Assembly (NCBI GenBank): GCA_040768245.1
Contig: JAXGNA010000009.1
Span: 1 to 64,000 of the forward strand
DNA from: UBA472 sp040768245
Lineage (GTDB): Archaea; Thermoplasmatota; Thermoplasmata; Methanomassiliicoccales; UBA472
Direction: 5' to 3'
Length of the DNA stretch: 64,000 bases
Shown: positions 8,204 through 17,816 of the stretch, piece by piece
Position numbering within the stretch: the first letter of the stretch is position 1
How the letters are laid out: each line of letters begins with the position of its first letter
Notes under the pieces: generated by a model
Seen by the model: the letters and a program-made list of their open reading frames with translations, nothing else
The model's database searches: none
What the model was told of the DNA's origin: nothing
Program-made: the position numbers and the translations under genes

Positions 8204-9388
8204 ATGGTCAAATTACCGAACATCGACAGAGAGGTTCAAGCTTGCCTTCAATGCGGCTACTGCATTCGCACCTGCGAAACGTGGAGGCAGACGCCTTGGG
8301 AGTCCGTCACCCCCCGGGGCAAGGTCTTCTACATCTCCCAATTGGGAAAGCGCACCGCCATAGACAAGCTTCTGGGCCGCAAGGTGGAGATCGATGACGA
8401 GTTCGTGGAAGCGCTCTACATGTGCACCACCTGCGCCGCTTGCGCCAGCGTGTGCCACGTGGGCATCGACTTCGCCGAGTTCTGGGAGAAGGTCCGGGAA
8501 TGGTGCATAGACAACGGGCACGGCCCCATGCCTGCCCATGTGACCATCCGGGAGCGCCTGGAAGAGGGAAGGAACCCCTACAACGAGCCGATGGACAAGC
8601 GGGGGGCCTGGTATCCGGCCGTCCCCAAGGCCGAGAACCCGGACGTGGTGTTCTTCGCTGGCTGCACCGCCTCTTACCGCATGCAGAACCTGGCCAAGGC
8701 CAGCGTGATATTCCTTAACCGTTGCGGCGTGTCCACCAACATCATGGAGGGGGACGAGTGGTGCTGCACCTCGCCCGCGCTTAGGACCGGCCAGACCGGA
8801 CTTACCTACCGCTTCGCCGAGCATACCATCAGCACCGTCGAGCATATGGGGGCCAAGGCCATGGTCACCGCCTGCGCCGGCTGCTACAAGACCACCGTGC
8901 ACGATTACGGCAAGTTCTACGCCCACCCCACGTTCGAGGTCTTCCACTTCGCCCAGTACGCCAACAAGCTGCTGAAGGAGAAGAAGGTGAAGTTCACCAA
9001 GGAGCTCAAGGCCAAGGTCACCTACCATGACCCCTGCCACCTCGGGCGCCACGCCAAGGTCTACGACGAGCCGCGCGAGGTCATAAAGTCCATACCGGGC
9101 GTGGAGTTCATCGAGATGAAGAACATCCGGGAGAACTCCAGGTGCTGCGGTGCCGGCGGCGGATACAAGAGCCAGTACAACGACATGGCCATCGCCATAG
9201 CCATCGAGAGGGTCAAGGAGGCCGTGGACACCGGAGCGGACATCTTGGCCACGACCTGCCCGTTCTGCGTGCTCAACATGACCCAGGCGGCCAAGAAGAT
9301 CGGGGCCAAGATAAAGGTCATGGACGTCTCCGAGATGCTGGCCATGGCCACCGAGCCCGAGGCCCCGGCCGAGCCGGCCAAGCAGTGA
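8204..9388 (+). CDS. HdrD-like iron-sulfur oxidoreductase (two CCG domains)
   Basis: This 394-residue protein resembles heterodisulfide reductase subunit D and GlpC-type subunits. Its N-terminal ferredoxin motifs are CLQCGYCIRTCE and CTTCAACASVCHVG. Two cysteine-rich CCG domains follow (CTASYR...WCCTSPALRTG...CAGCYKT and YHDPCHLGRH...RCCGAGGGYK...TCPFCVLN), the type that binds the noncubane cluster in Hdr. No membrane cytochrome partner is adjacent. A role in thiol/disulfide or ferredoxin-linked electron transfer is likely, but the substrate is unknown. The ATG at 8204 has GAGGT 6 nt upstream; the longer frame from 8129 lies upstream of the expected transcript. Confidence 0.85.
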   Translation: MVKLPNIDREVQACLQCGYCIRTCETWRQTPWESVTPRGKVFYISQLGKRTAIDKLLGRKVEIDDEFVEALYMCTTCAACASVCHVGIDFAEFWEKVREWCIDNGHGPMPAHVTIRERLEEGRNPYNEPMDKRGAWYPAVPKAENPDVVFFAGCTASYRMQNLAKASVIFLNRCGVSTNIMEGDEWCCTSPALRTGQTGLTYRFAEHTISTVEHMGAKAMVTACAGCYKTTVHDYGKFYAHPTFEVFHFAQYANKLLKEKKVKFTKELKAKVTYHDPCHLGRHAKVYDEPREVIKSIPGVEFIEMKNIRENSRCCGAGGGYKSQYNDMAIAIAIERVKEAVDTGADILATTCPFCVLNMTQAAKKIGAKIKVMDVSEMLAMATEPEAPAEPAKQ

Positions 9389-9452
9389 ACCTTTTGATCA
9401 AAACCCTTTCCCTTCTCTCATTTTTCATTGACGCCGACAGGCTGGGTGCCAC

Positions 9453-11165
9453 ATGAACCAAGACGAGCCCACTGCCATCCGCGCCGCGCAATTCCTTCGA
9501 AGGGGATACCAAGGACTGGTCACCGAGGACTTCCGGGCCTACCTGAAGAAGTGGATACCACTATCGGTGCTCATCGGCCTCCTCGCCGGACTGGGGGCGA
9601 TGGCCTTCCAGTGGCTGCTGATGGGCGTGTGGCACGCCTCTTACGAGGTGACCGAGCTCCCCTGGTACCTGCGCCTGTTCCTGCCCGCCGCGGGGGGATT
9701 GCTGGCCGGGCTGATCATCTCCAGGCTATCCCCGGAATCGGCCGGAGGCGGTACTGGATATGTCATCGAGGCCATCCACCACAAGGGAGGGAAGGTCCCG
9801 CCCCGCTCAGGACCGTACAAGATCGTGGTCTCCGCCCTGACCATAGGCACGGGAGGGAGCGGGGGCCGGGAAGGCCCGATCATGCACATCGGGGCGGCGG
9901 TGGCCTCCTTCTTCGGAGACCGGCTGAGACTGAGGAAGGGAGACATGCGAACCTTCGCCATCGCCGGGGCGGCGGCCGGTCTTTCCGCTGTGTTCAGGGC
10001 GCCTCTCGGAGCGGCCATATACGCCATCGAGGTCCCTTACAAGAACGATCTGGAACCGGGGGCGGCCATACCTTCCATGATCGCCAGCGTGGTCTCCTAC
10101 CTGGTCTTCGTTTCCTTCAACGGCTACGAACCGCTCTTCGAGGCGCCGGCCATGAGCACGGACCTGAACCTGACCATCGTGATGGCCATCGTGCTCCTGG
10201 GCGCCGCGATCGGCCTGGCTGGAAGGCTTTTCATCTTCACCATGCATACCACGGAACGGCTTACCGCGCGCAGCCGCCTCCCTTTGGCCGCGAAGATCAT
10301 GTACGGAGGGCTGCTGGTGGGCTGCATGGGCCTCTTCGTCCCGGAGGTGCTGGGACTGGCGGAGGACGAGATCGCCATGCTGGTGGAGGGCTCGATGACC
10401 TCCATCGGCTTCCTGCTCCTGCTGTTCCTGGCCAAGATGGTGGCCACCAGCCTTACCGTGGGGAGCGGTGGCAGCGGGGGCGTCTTCTTCCCCTCGCTGA
10501 TGATGGGCGGGGCCCTGGGAACGGCCTTCGCAATAATGCTGGACCTCGCCCCTCTCCCCCTGTTCGCCATCGCCGGCATGGGGGCCATGATGTCCGGCGT
10601 CTCCAAGACCCCCATCGCCGCCTCGGTCCTCATGGCCGAGGTGGTGGGCGGATACGCGGTCCTGATCCCGGTCATGCTGGCCTCGGTGATCGCCTACATC
10701 GTCACCGGGGACCAGACCCTGTTCAGGAACCAGGTGGCCAGGCGTCCGTTCCTTTACGACCCCGCCGCCCTGGACGAGGTGCCGGTGGAAAAGGTAATGA
10801 GAGGGGACCCTATCACCCTGACCCCCGAGATGAGCGTCGCTCACGCCCGGGAAGGGACCCTGATGGAACCGCACTACCTTTACCCGGTGGTCGATGACCG
10901 GGGAAAGGTACTGGGCGTGGTGCTCAGGGAGGAGCTCGAGGGCCATGAGGACCCCGGGGAACGGGTGGAGATGCTCATGGTCAGGCATTTCGAGAAGGTC
11001 AGGGCCGGTACTTCGGCCTATCAGGCCTTCGAGGACATGAACACCAAGCAGATATCCCGGATGCTGGTGGTGGGGAATGACGACGGGATACTGCTGGGAA
11101 CGCTGACCAGGATCGACCTCATGGAGTACCTTGAACACAAAGATGAGGAACATCGGCTATACTGA
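9453..11165 (+). CDS. CLC-family chloride channel/antiporter with CBS domains
   Basis: This 570-residue protein has a CLC transport domain (about 30-430) and a C-terminal CBS pair (about 440-565). Selectivity signatures are GTGGSGGREGPIMHIG, which contains the GREGP gating-glutamate motif, and GSGGSGGVFFPSLMMGG. The gating Glu is retained, which allows gated or proton-coupled chloride movement; exchanger versus channel cannot be decided here. CBS domains usually sense adenine nucleotides. The ATG follows GGGTG by 6 nt. The next gene starts 11 nt after the stop, so the two may be cotranscribed. Confidence 0.92.
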   Translation: MNQDEPTAIRAAQFLRRGYQGLVTEDFRAYLKKWIPLSVLIGLLAGLGAMAFQWLLMGVWHASYEVTELPWYLRLFLPAAGGLLAGLIISRLSPESAGGGTGYVIEAIHHKGGKVPPRSGPYKIVVSALTIGTGGSGGREGPIMHIGAAVASFFGDRLRLRKGDMRTFAIAGAAAGLSAVFRAPLGAAIYAIEVPYKNDLEPGAAIPSMIASVVSYLVFVSFNGYEPLFEAPAMSTDLNLTIVMAIVLLGAAIGLAGRLFIFTMHTTERLTARSRLPLAAKIMYGGLLVGCMGLFVPEVLGLAEDEIAMLVEGSMTSIGFLLLLFLAKMVATSLTVGSGGSGGVFFPSLMMGGALGTAFAIMLDLAPLPLFAIAGMGAMMSGVSKTPIAASVLMAEVVGGYAVLIPVMLASVIAYIVTGDQTLFRNQVARRPFLYDPAALDEVPVEKVMRGDPITLTPEMSVAHAREGTLMEPHYLYPVVDDRGKVLGVVLREELEGHEDPGERVEMLMVRHFEKVRAGTSAYQAFEDMNTKQISRMLVVGNDDGILLGTLTRIDLMEYLEHKDEEHRLY

Positions 11166-11176
11166 ACGGTAAGCAA

Positions 11177-13918
11177 ATGGTATTCGAACTGCTGGACCCC
11201 CGCATCCGCAGGGTGCTGGAGGACAAGGACATCAAGGAGCCGACCGGAGCTCAGAGCGAGGCCATACCTCCGGTGCTGGCCGGGGAGAACGTTCTCCTGG
11301 TCGCACCGACCGGCATCGGAAAGACCGAGGCGGCCATCCTGCCCTTGCTCCACCAGCTGATCAATACCCCTGGGAAAGGGGTCCGCCTTCTCTACATAAC
11401 CCCGCTCCGAGCTTTGAACCGGGACATGCTCAAGCGGCTGGAGGAGTTCGGGGAGGCCCTCGAGCTGCGGGTGGCGGTGAGGCACGGGGATACCTCCCAA
11501 TCGGAACGTCAAAGGCAGTCCAAGTTCGCTCCTGACATACTGATCACCACGCCGGAGACCTTGCAGGTCATGTTCACCGGCAAGAACCTGCGGGCGCATC
11601 TGTCCAACGTCCGCTACGTGGTGGTGGACGAGATTCACGAGCTCGCGAACGACGAAAGGGGGGCGCAGCTGTCCATTGCCTTGGAACGAGTTGTCGAGCT
11701 GGCCGGCGAGTTCCAGCGCGTTGGTCTCTCGGCCACCGTCGGCTCGCATCAGGAGGTGGCCAATTACCTAGGCGGCGTCGGTCGTAAGGTGCGCATAATC
11801 CGGGCCAAGGTGACCAAGGAGATGCGCATCGGGGTGCAGTGCCCCGAGGTGGTGGAGCAGGACAAGGACCTGGCAGGGACGCTGCAGAGCGATCCGCAGC
11901 TGATCGCCTGCATGAGGCGGGCCAAGGAGCTCATAGAGAAGCATAACTCGACGCTTCTTTTCGTCAACACCAGGGACACCGCGGAAGCGCTTGCCGCCCG
12001 GTACCACATCTGGGACGAGAAGTTCAACGTCGGCGTGCACCACGGCTCGCTGAGCAAGGAGACCAGGGTGGAGATGGAGGACGACTTCAAGAACGAGCGT
12101 CTGAAGGGGCTCATCTGCACCTCGTCCCTGGAGCTGGGCATCGATATCGGCTCCTCCGATTTCGCCATCCAGTACAACTCCCCCCGCCAGGTATCCAGAC
12201 TGGTGCAGCGCATGGGTCGGGCCGGGCACAAGATCGGCCGGAGATCGGAAGGCGCCATCATCGCCTCCACCCCGGACGAGGTCGCGGAAAGCCTGGTGGT
12301 GACCAGGATGGCCATGGCCGAGCGCTACGAGCCGCTGCTGGTCCGTCAGGACCCCTTGACCGTTCTAGCCAATCAGCTGGTGGCCATGGCCTCGGCTGGA
12401 CCGGTGCCTATAGAGAAAGCGTACGCCATCGTCCGCCGCTCCTATCCCTTCCGGGAGCTGAGCAGGCAGAAGTTCGAGACGGTGCTGAAGCAGATCGCGG
12501 AGATCGGGCTGGTCTTCATCAATGGGGACGAGTACAAGCGCTCCGGTCGCGGCCGGAAGTACTTCTACGACAACATCTCCATGATCCCGGACGAGAGAAC
12601 GTACCGCATAAGGGACATCGGCTCGCGCAAGATCGTGGGGACCCTGGACGAGAGCTTCGTCATATCGTTCGCGGAACCGTTCGCCACCTTCATCACCCGC
12701 GGGCGGTCGTGGCGCATCGTGGAGATAATGGACGACGAGCTGCTGGTGGAACAGGTCAAAGAGATCGGCTCCATCCCCTCCTGGGTGGGGGAGGACATAC
12801 CGGTGCCCTTCGAGGTGGCGCAGGAGGTCGGCCGCATGCGCCGCGGTTACGACCGCGCGGCCTATCATGGCGATGCCTCCACCTACAAGACCCTGGACGG
12901 GTATCTGGACGAGCAGCGGGAGAAGTTCCCCATGCCCACCGACCAGCGGATCACCCTGGAGGTCGGGAAAAAACTGGCCATCCTGAACATGTGCTTCGGC
13001 AGCAAGGTGAACGAGACCATCTCCAAGATGCTGTCCGTGCTTCTCTCCGCACGCCTGGGGGAGAGCGTGGCCGTGACCACCGATCCATACCGGGTGATCA
13101 TCGACCTGCCGAGGGACGTGGCACCTTCCACGATAGTCGATACCTTGCGCTCCATCAACGCCTCGGCGGTGGAAAGCCTGATCCGACTGGTCATGAGGAA
13201 CTCCAGCCATATGCGCTGGCGTTTCGTCTTCGTCGCCAAAAAGTTCGGCGCGGTGGAGAGGGACGCCGATTACCGCAACGTCAGCTTCGCCCGTCTGGTC
13301 GAGGCGTACGAGAGCTCCCCCCTGATGCAGGAGACCATAGACAAGGTGCTGTGGGAGGACTTCGACGTGCGGCGGACCGTCCAGGTCATCCAGGCCATCG
13401 AGTCCGGGGAGATCGACATCGCCATCTGCGGCCTTTCGCCCATCGGCCGCGCGGGGCTCTCGCAGTCCAAGGAGCTCATCACCCCGCAGCGCGCCGACCA
13501 CTCCATACTCATGGCGCTCAAGAAGCGCCTGGAGGAGGAGAGCCTGCACATGTCCTGCCTGAACTGCGGCTCCCAGTGGCGATTGAAGGCCAAGGAGGCC
13601 GGCCGGTTCATCGTGTGCCACAGCTGCGGCGGGCAGATGATCGCCGCCCTGAACGGGTACAACCGGGACACCATCCGGCTGGTCAAGAAGAAGGAGCTCA
13701 AGGAAGAGGAGGAGAAGGAGGTGAGGCGCCTGTTCAAGAACGCCTCGCTGGTCCAGAGCAAGGGCAGGAAGGCCATGATGGCCTTCGCCGGGCGCGGCAT
13801 CGGGGCGGACACCGCGGCCCGCATACTCTCGAGCTTCAGCGACAGCGAGGAGGAGCTGCTGCGGGACATCCTCAACGCGGAGATAACCTACGCCAGGACC
13901 AAGCGGTTCTGGGATTAG
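11177..13918 (+). CDS. lhr: Compact Lhr-type ATP-dependent helicase
   Basis: This 913-residue superfamily 2 helicase of the archaeal Lhr group has Walker A APTGIGKTE, DEIHEL, motif III SAT (GLSATVGS), SLELGIDIG and QRMGRAGH. A winged-helix and Lhr-core region follows, then a C-terminal zinc ribbon (CLNCG and CHSCG, about residues 795-820) and a helix-hairpin-helix-like end. Family members unwind branched DNA or RNA:DNA hybrids in repair. It lies 11 nt after the CLC gene and its TAG overlaps the convergent stop of the next gene. A much longer Lhr paralogue lies at 52016-57373. Confidence 0.9.
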   Translation: MVFELLDPRIRRVLEDKDIKEPTGAQSEAIPPVLAGENVLLVAPTGIGKTEAAILPLLHQLINTPGKGVRLLYITPLRALNRDMLKRLEEFGEALELRVAVRHGDTSQSERQRQSKFAPDILITTPETLQVMFTGKNLRAHLSNVRYVVVDEIHELANDERGAQLSIALERVVELAGEFQRVGLSATVGSHQEVANYLGGVGRKVRIIRAKVTKEMRIGVQCPEVVEQDKDLAGTLQSDPQLIACMRRAKELIEKHNSTLLFVNTRDTAEALAARYHIWDEKFNVGVHHGSLSKETRVEMEDDFKNERLKGLICTSSLELGIDIGSSDFAIQYNSPRQVSRLVQRMGRAGHKIGRRSEGAIIASTPDEVAESLVVTRMAMAERYEPLLVRQDPLTVLANQLVAMASAGPVPIEKAYAIVRRSYPFRELSRQKFETVLKQIAEIGLVFINGDEYKRSGRGRKYFYDNISMIPDERTYRIRDIGSRKIVGTLDESFVISFAEPFATFITRGRSWRIVEIMDDELLVEQVKEIGSIPSWVGEDIPVPFEVAQEVGRMRRGYDRAAYHGDASTYKTLDGYLDEQREKFPMPTDQRITLEVGKKLAILNMCFGSKVNETISKMLSVLLSARLGESVAVTTDPYRVIIDLPRDVAPSTIVDTLRSINASAVESLIRLVMRNSSHMRWRFVFVAKKFGAVERDADYRNVSFARLVEAYESSPLMQETIDKVLWEDFDVRRTVQVIQAIESGEIDIAICGLSPIGRAGLSQSKELITPQRADHSILMALKKRLEEESLHMSCLNCGSQWRLKAKEAGRFIVCHSCGGQMIAALNGYNRDTIRLVKKKELKEEEEKEVRRLFKNASLVQSKGRKAMMAFAGRGIGADTAARILSSFSDSEEELLRDILNAEITYARTKRFWD

Positions 13919-14541
13919 CGCGAGCGGACCGGATTGCGCAGGGTCCCCACCCCGTGCACGGTCGCCTCTACCACATCGCCAGGCCTCAGCGGACCGACCC
14001 CGCTGGGCGTTCCCGTGGCGATGACATCGCCCGGCTCCAGGGTCATGAACCTGGATATGTAGGAGATGAGCTTTTCCGGGGGGAATATCATCTGGGCGGT
14101 GTTCCCCTTCTGCCGGAGCTCGCCGTTCACCCGCAGCTCCAGGTCCAGCGAATGGAGGTCCGGGACCAGCTCCAGCGGTACCGGCGCGCCCAGGGGGGCG
14201 AAGGTGTCCATGCCTTTGGCCAGCGCCCAGGGCAGACCGGCCTTGCGCGCCGCCGACTGGACGTCCCGGGCGGTCACGTCGTTGAGTACCGTGGCGTGGG
14301 AGATGTGGGAGAGGGCGTTCCCCTCCTCGATCTGCTTCCCGCCCTTCCCAACTATCAGGGCCAGCTCCACCTCGTGATGCACCGCCCCTATACCCTCAGG
14401 GATGATTATCGCCTCCCCGTCCGAGATCATGGCGGTGGACGGCTTGATGAAAAGCACCGGCTCGGCCGGCTCGTCGGACCTCATCTCCCGGATGTGCTCC
14501 CGGTAGTTCTGGCCGACGCAGACTATCTTGCCGCAGCGCAT
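13915..14541 (-). CDS. Fumarylacetoacetate hydrolase (FAH) family protein
   Basis: This 208-residue protein is a single-domain FAH family member. It contains VCVGQNYREHIREM, the metal-binding acidic motif HHEVELALIVG, NDVTARDVQ and the terminal IATGTPSGVGPLRPGD. Relatives act on beta-keto acids (acylpyruvase, oxaloacetate decarboxylase or isomerase activities); the substrate here is not known. The ATG at 14541 lies 2 nt after the stop of the preceding small gene. A longer frame to 14667 would merely read that gene out of frame. Its stop overlaps the stop of the convergent helicase gene. Confidence 0.88.
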   Translation of the reverse strand: MRCGKIVCVGQNYREHIREMRSDEPAEPVLFIKPSTAMISDGEAIIIPEGIGAVHHEVELALIVGKGGKQIEEGNALSHISHATVLNDVTARDVQSAARKAGLPWALAKGMDTFAPLGAPVPLELVPDLHSLDLELRVNGELRQKGNTAQMIFPPEKLISYISRFMTLEPGDVIATGTPSGVGPLRPGDVVEATVHGVGTLRNPVRSR

Positions 14542-14543
14542 GG

Positions 14544-14804
14544 TCAGCACTTGTCGTTGGCCTCGGCCACGGTCTCCAGCTTGAATATGGCCCCGGTGCC
14601 CTTGAGGGTGAGGTGAACCCGGTCCGCCAGATATATCGCGTCGTCCAGGGTGGCCTTCTTGTCCCACTTGAACATGCCGTCGTAGTTACCGGTGGTCGGC
14701 TCGAAACCCATGTTGTGCAGGGCGTCGAAGATCTCGGACGGCCGGCGACCATCGGAATCGAACATTATGGTGATGTAGGTCAGCATCGCCTCTACCATGA
14801 CCAT
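14544..14804 (-). CDS. Small conserved-looking protein of unknown function
   Basis: An 86-residue acidic/basic mixed protein, not recognised. Its core reads like a compact alpha/beta domain (SEIFDALHNMGFEPT, then TLDDAIYLADRVHLTLKGTGAIFKLETV). It sits between rlmE (15 nt upstream) and the FAH gene (2 nt downstream), so it is translated in that operon. Start codons at 14804, 14798 and 14786 are all possible. The last has GAGG only 2-3 nt away, which is tight, so the longest form is given. Confidence 0.7.
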   Translation of the reverse strand: MVMVEAMLTYITIMFDSDGRRPSEIFDALHNMGFEPTTGNYDGMFKWDKKATLDDAIYLADRVHLTLKGTGAIFKLETVAEANDKC

Positions 14805-14819
14805 GGCGAAATAAAAAAC

Positions 14820-15443
14820 TTAGCCGCTCTGGTCCTCTGGAGATTTGCCGAATCCCTTGGCAACGACGTAGATCTCGGAGCTGCTGGAACGGGACGCCTG
14901 CGGGGAATAACGCTTCACGGCGGCGAAGTGCCTCTGCACCTCGGCCAGCAGGTCCCGGCTCATGTCCCCCTCGAACATCTTGAACACCAGCTTGCCGTTC
15001 TTGGATAGCGTGGCCAGGGCGAAGGACAGCGCCATCTCGCACAGCTCTATGGAGCGGGCGTGGTCCATGGAATAGCTGCCCGAGATGTTCGGCGACATGT
15101 CCGAAAGCACGACGTCCACGTGCCCGTTGGTAAGGGTCAGGAGCTCCTCGCGGACCTCTGGTTTTCGAATATCCCCCTTGATGGTGCGCACGCCTTCCAG
15201 GGGCTCGATCGGCTGCAGGTCCACGCCGACCACGATGCCTTTGGGGCCCACCCTTTCCGCCGCCACCTGCAGCCATCCGCCCGGGGCCGCGCCGAGGTCC
15301 ACCACGGTCATGCCCGGCCTGAACAGGTTGAAGCGGTCGTCGAGCTGCATCAGCTTGAAGGAGGCCCGGCTGCGGTAATCCAGCTGCTTGGCCTTCCTGT
15401 AATAGTAATCGCGCCTGCGCTCCTGCATCCAGTTCTTGGACAT
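14820..15443 (-). CDS. rlmE: 23S rRNA 2'-O-methyltransferase RlmE/FtsJ
   Basis: This 207-residue protein is a compact FtsJ/RrmJ. Its SAM-binding motif is VVDLGAAPGGWLQVAAE, and the catalytic K-D-K-E tetrad can be read in RASFKLMQL, SDMSPNISG, KLVFKMFEG and SSEIYVVAKG. It methylates a uridine ribose in the 23S rRNA A-loop in bacteria and rRNA or tRNA in relatives. A TATA-like GGTTTTTTATCC at 15468-15479 lies about 25 nt upstream of the ATG, so the mRNA is probably leaderless. It is the first gene of an operon with the small protein and the FAH gene. Confidence 0.92.
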   Translation of the reverse strand: MSKNWMQERRRDYYYRKAKQLDYRSRASFKLMQLDDRFNLFRPGMTVVDLGAAPGGWLQVAAERVGPKGIVVGVDLQPIEPLEGVRTIKGDIRKPEVREELLTLTNGHVDVVLSDMSPNISGSYSMDHARSIELCEMALSFALATLSKNGKLVFKMFEGDMSRDLLAEVQRHFAAVKRYSPQASRSSSSEIYVVAKGFGKSPEDQSG

Positions 15444-15521
15444 GCTGATTCGCCCAAGCCCTTGCAGGATAAAAAACCATTGCCCGACCGATTCTATTTT
15501 ATCAGCAGGTGAGATTCAGCA
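15444..15521. promoter_or_regulatory. Divergent rlmE / purM promoter region
   Basis: The short divergent gap holds a TATA-like GGTTTTTTATCC read on the minus strand (15468-15479) for rlmE and CTATTTTATC (15494-15503) for purM. The Shine-Dalgarno AGGTGAG (15507-15513) serves purM. Confidence 0.45.
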
Positions 15522-16559
15522 TTGGGAACGGAAATGAAGGATAAAGAGTGGACCTACGCCAAGGCCGGGGTGGACATAGACCGCAAATCGCAGGCCATAT
15601 CGGCCCTAGTAGGCCACCTCAAGTACCGGCGCACTGGGAAGGGCAAGATGATCGACCTTCCGGGACAGTTCACCGGGCTCATCGACATGGGGGACCATAT
15701 CCTCACCCTGGCCACGGACGGGGTCGGGACCAAGCTGCTGGTGGCCGAGGCGCTCAACAAGTGGGACACCGTGGGCATTGACTGCATGGCCATGAACGTC
15801 AACGACACCATCTGCGTCGGGGCGGAGCCGATAGCCTTCGTCGATTACATAGCGATAGACGAGCCCCGGCCGGAGATAACCGACCAGATCGGGAAAGGCC
15901 TGAACATCGCCGCCGAGATGGCCAACGTGGACCTCGTCGGCGGAGAGGTGGCGGTACTTCCTGAGATGGTCAAGGGGGTCGATCTCTCCGGCACCGCCCT
16001 CGGCCTTCTGGACAAGGGCAAGATGGTCACCGGGGCGGAGATCGAGGAGGGGGACGTGATCATAGGGATGAGGTCATCAGGGGTCCACTCCAACGGGATG
16101 ACCCTGGCCCGCAAGGTGCTATCCTCGGCGGGCATCTCGCTTCACGACCAGGTGGACGGCCTGGACGGCAGCGTGGGGATGGAGCTGCTCACCCCGACCT
16201 ACATCTACGTCCGCGACGTGCTCAAGGTGGTGGACGCGGTGAAGGTCACCGGCATGGTGGACGTGACCGGCGGGGGTCTGAAGAACTTCGTGCGTCTGAA
16301 GAAGGGGTTCGAGTACCGCATCACCGACCCCATCGAGCCGCAGCCGATATTCCAGGCCATACAGCGCATCGGCGGCGTCACGGACCTGGAGATGTACAAG
16401 ACCTTCAACATGGGCATGGGCTACGGCATCGTCCTGAGACCGGAGGGCGTGGAGGAGGCCTTGTCCATGCTCAAGGGCAAGGCCGAAGTGGTGGGCGAGG
16501 TGGTCAAGGGGTCCGGCTGCGGGATCCCCCGGATCAAGGTCCATTACGATACCTACTAG
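15522..16559 (+). CDS. purM: Phosphoribosylformylglycinamidine cyclo-ligase (AIR synthetase)
   Basis: This 345-residue PurM catalyses ATP-dependent closure of FGAM to AIR in purine synthesis. Family motifs include TYAKAGVDIDRK, TDGVGTKLLVAEA, DCMAMNVNDTICVGAEP and GGEVAVLPEM. The length fits the family. Two starts are possible: TTG at 15522, placed 8-9 nt after AGGTGAG, and ATG at 15534, which has only a weak GGGAACGG. The Shine-Dalgarno spacing favours TTG. The stop overlaps the convergent stop of the next gene by the 4-nt palindrome CTAG. Confidence 0.93.
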   Translation: MGTEMKDKEWTYAKAGVDIDRKSQAISALVGHLKYRRTGKGKMIDLPGQFTGLIDMGDHILTLATDGVGTKLLVAEALNKWDTVGIDCMAMNVNDTICVGAEPIAFVDYIAIDEPRPEITDQIGKGLNIAAEMANVDLVGGEVAVLPEMVKGVDLSGTALGLLDKGKMVTGAEIEEGDVIIGMRSSGVHSNGMTLARKVLSSAGISLHDQVDGLDGSVGMELLTPTYIYVRDVLKVVDAVKVTGMVDVTGGGLKNFVRLKKGFEYRITDPIEPQPIFQAIQRIGGVTDLEMYKTFNMGMGYGIVLRPEGVEEALSMLKGKAEVVGEVVKGSGCGIPRIKVHYDTY

Positions 16560-17248
16560 TGCAGCAGGTAGGGAAGCCCCAGCAACAGCATCGGCAGCCC
16601 CAGGAAGGTGATGAGGAACAATGCCTGAGGGGACCCGTACCTCTCGGCCTTGGCCTTCCGATAGGGATGCAGGCGCCGGTCGTAGGACATGCCCCAGAAC
16701 AGCGCGGCGGCAAGCCCGGCGGCCATGGCCCCCTGCAGGGACCAGAAATATCTGTATGACAGCAGGAACCCGATTATCAGTACCGCGGCCAGGGCCACCG
16801 CGTACGTCGTCCGGTTGGAACGGGATGGGTCCAGCAGCGCGGTGGCCGTCCAGGTGAGCGAGGTCAGGGCCAGGGCAGCGAAGGATATCGCCAGGACCAG
16901 CCCGTTGCCGGTCTCCCAGACCAGACCGGAGACTTCCTCGACCGGGAGCAGCAGGGAGAAGACCTCCGCCGCCGCCAGGTTGCCCAGGGAGACCGGGATG
17001 GATGTGCTTCCCCGCGCCCCGCTCAGGGAGAGCAGCAGCCAGAGGCAGGAGCAGGAGCCGATGAGGCCCGGAAGCCACATCAGTTGGGCAAGCCCCAGCT
17101 GTCTGCCATCCAGCTCCAGGACCGGCCCTCCCCAGAAGATCATGGGCAAGGATGAAAGGAACAAGAGGAAGGAGAGGGTCGACCACCCCCAAACTCGTGA
17201 CCTCAGCCGGCCGTCGTCCACGCTGGAGGAACGCCCCTGGAGCATCAT
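16556..17248 (-). CDS. Hypothetical polytopic membrane protein
   Basis: About 230 residues with six to seven hydrophobic segments and a short basic cytoplasmic loop (RRLHPYRKAKAERYG) before the last one. No family was recognised. It follows the DUF531 gene directly. The frame opens with GTG at 17260, but AGGTGG at 17257-17262 is spaced 8 nt from the ATG at 17248, so that start is preferred. It is probably cotranscribed with DUF531 and the deoxyhypusine synthase homologue. Confidence 0.75.
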   Translation of the reverse strand: MMLQGRSSSVDDGRLRSRVWGWSTLSFLLFLSSLPMIFWGGPVLELDGRQLGLAQLMWLPGLIGSCSCLWLLLSLSGARGSTSIPVSLGNLAAAEVFSLLLPVEEVSGLVWETGNGLVLAISFAALALTSLTWTATALLDPSRSNRTTYAVALAAVLIIGFLLSYRYFWSLQGAMAAGLAAALFWGMSYDRRLHPYRKAKAERYGSPQALFLITFLGLPMLLLGLPYLLH

Positions 17249-17260
17249 TAAACTTACCAC

Positions 17261-17812
17261 CTAATGATGGCGGAGGTGGTGCGCCAACGCCCCGGCCACC
17301 GCCCCCAGGGCGGTGCAGGTCTCCAGCGAGCGCCCGTCGAAGGTGATGTCCAGATGATGCTTGGCCAGCTCGCGCACCTCCTTGGGCACGCCCTTGGGGC
17401 CGGCACCGAAGATCAGGCATACGCTCTGCCCGTTATGGAGAAGTGAGGCCACCTCGCCCAGGGATATCTTCCTTTGCGGCTCCGGGTCGCAGGTGGTCAG
17501 GATCGCCAGACCGAGCTGAGGGGGAAGCCCCTTGGCGGGATAGGGAAAGCTCTGGAAGCGGCCTCTGGCGGCCAGCTCCTTGAGGTAGGAACCGTCCTCC
17601 CCGATGGAGGTGGTGGAGGCCACCCAGTCCGCCAGTTCCGTAGGCAGCCGGAGGTCCTCCGGGAAGGGGAAGCCCAGGGTGGCCAGGTTGAGATCGTAGG
17701 CCAGGGCCAGCGGTCCCGCCCTGGCCAGTATCCTGCGGTGGGCCTCCCGGAACACCCTAGGGTCGTAGGTGTTGTGTATGGCTATGGTGGCCCGGCCGGC
17801 CCTGCGCTCCAT
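17261..17812 (-). CDS. DUF531 family protein
   Basis: This 183-residue protein matches the archaea-specific DUF531 family as I remember it: an N-terminal IAIHNTYDPRVFREAHRR, then LATLGFPFPEDL, and a C-terminal nucleotide-binding-like CLIFGAGPKGVPKEV. That Gly-rich knot-like segment suggests a SPOUT-type methyltransferase fold; the substrate is unknown. It starts 4 nt after the deoxyhypusine synthase homologue. Family recognition is from memory of conserved motifs. Confidence 0.75.
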   Translation of the reverse strand: MERRAGRATIAIHNTYDPRVFREAHRRILARAGPLALAYDLNLATLGFPFPEDLRLPTELADWVASTTSIGEDGSYLKELAARGRFQSFPYPAKGLPPQLGLAILTTCDPEPQRKISLGEVASLLHNGQSVCLIFGAGPKGVPKEVRELAKHHLDITFDGRSLETCTALGAVAGALAHHLRHH

Positions 17813-17816
17813 CTTC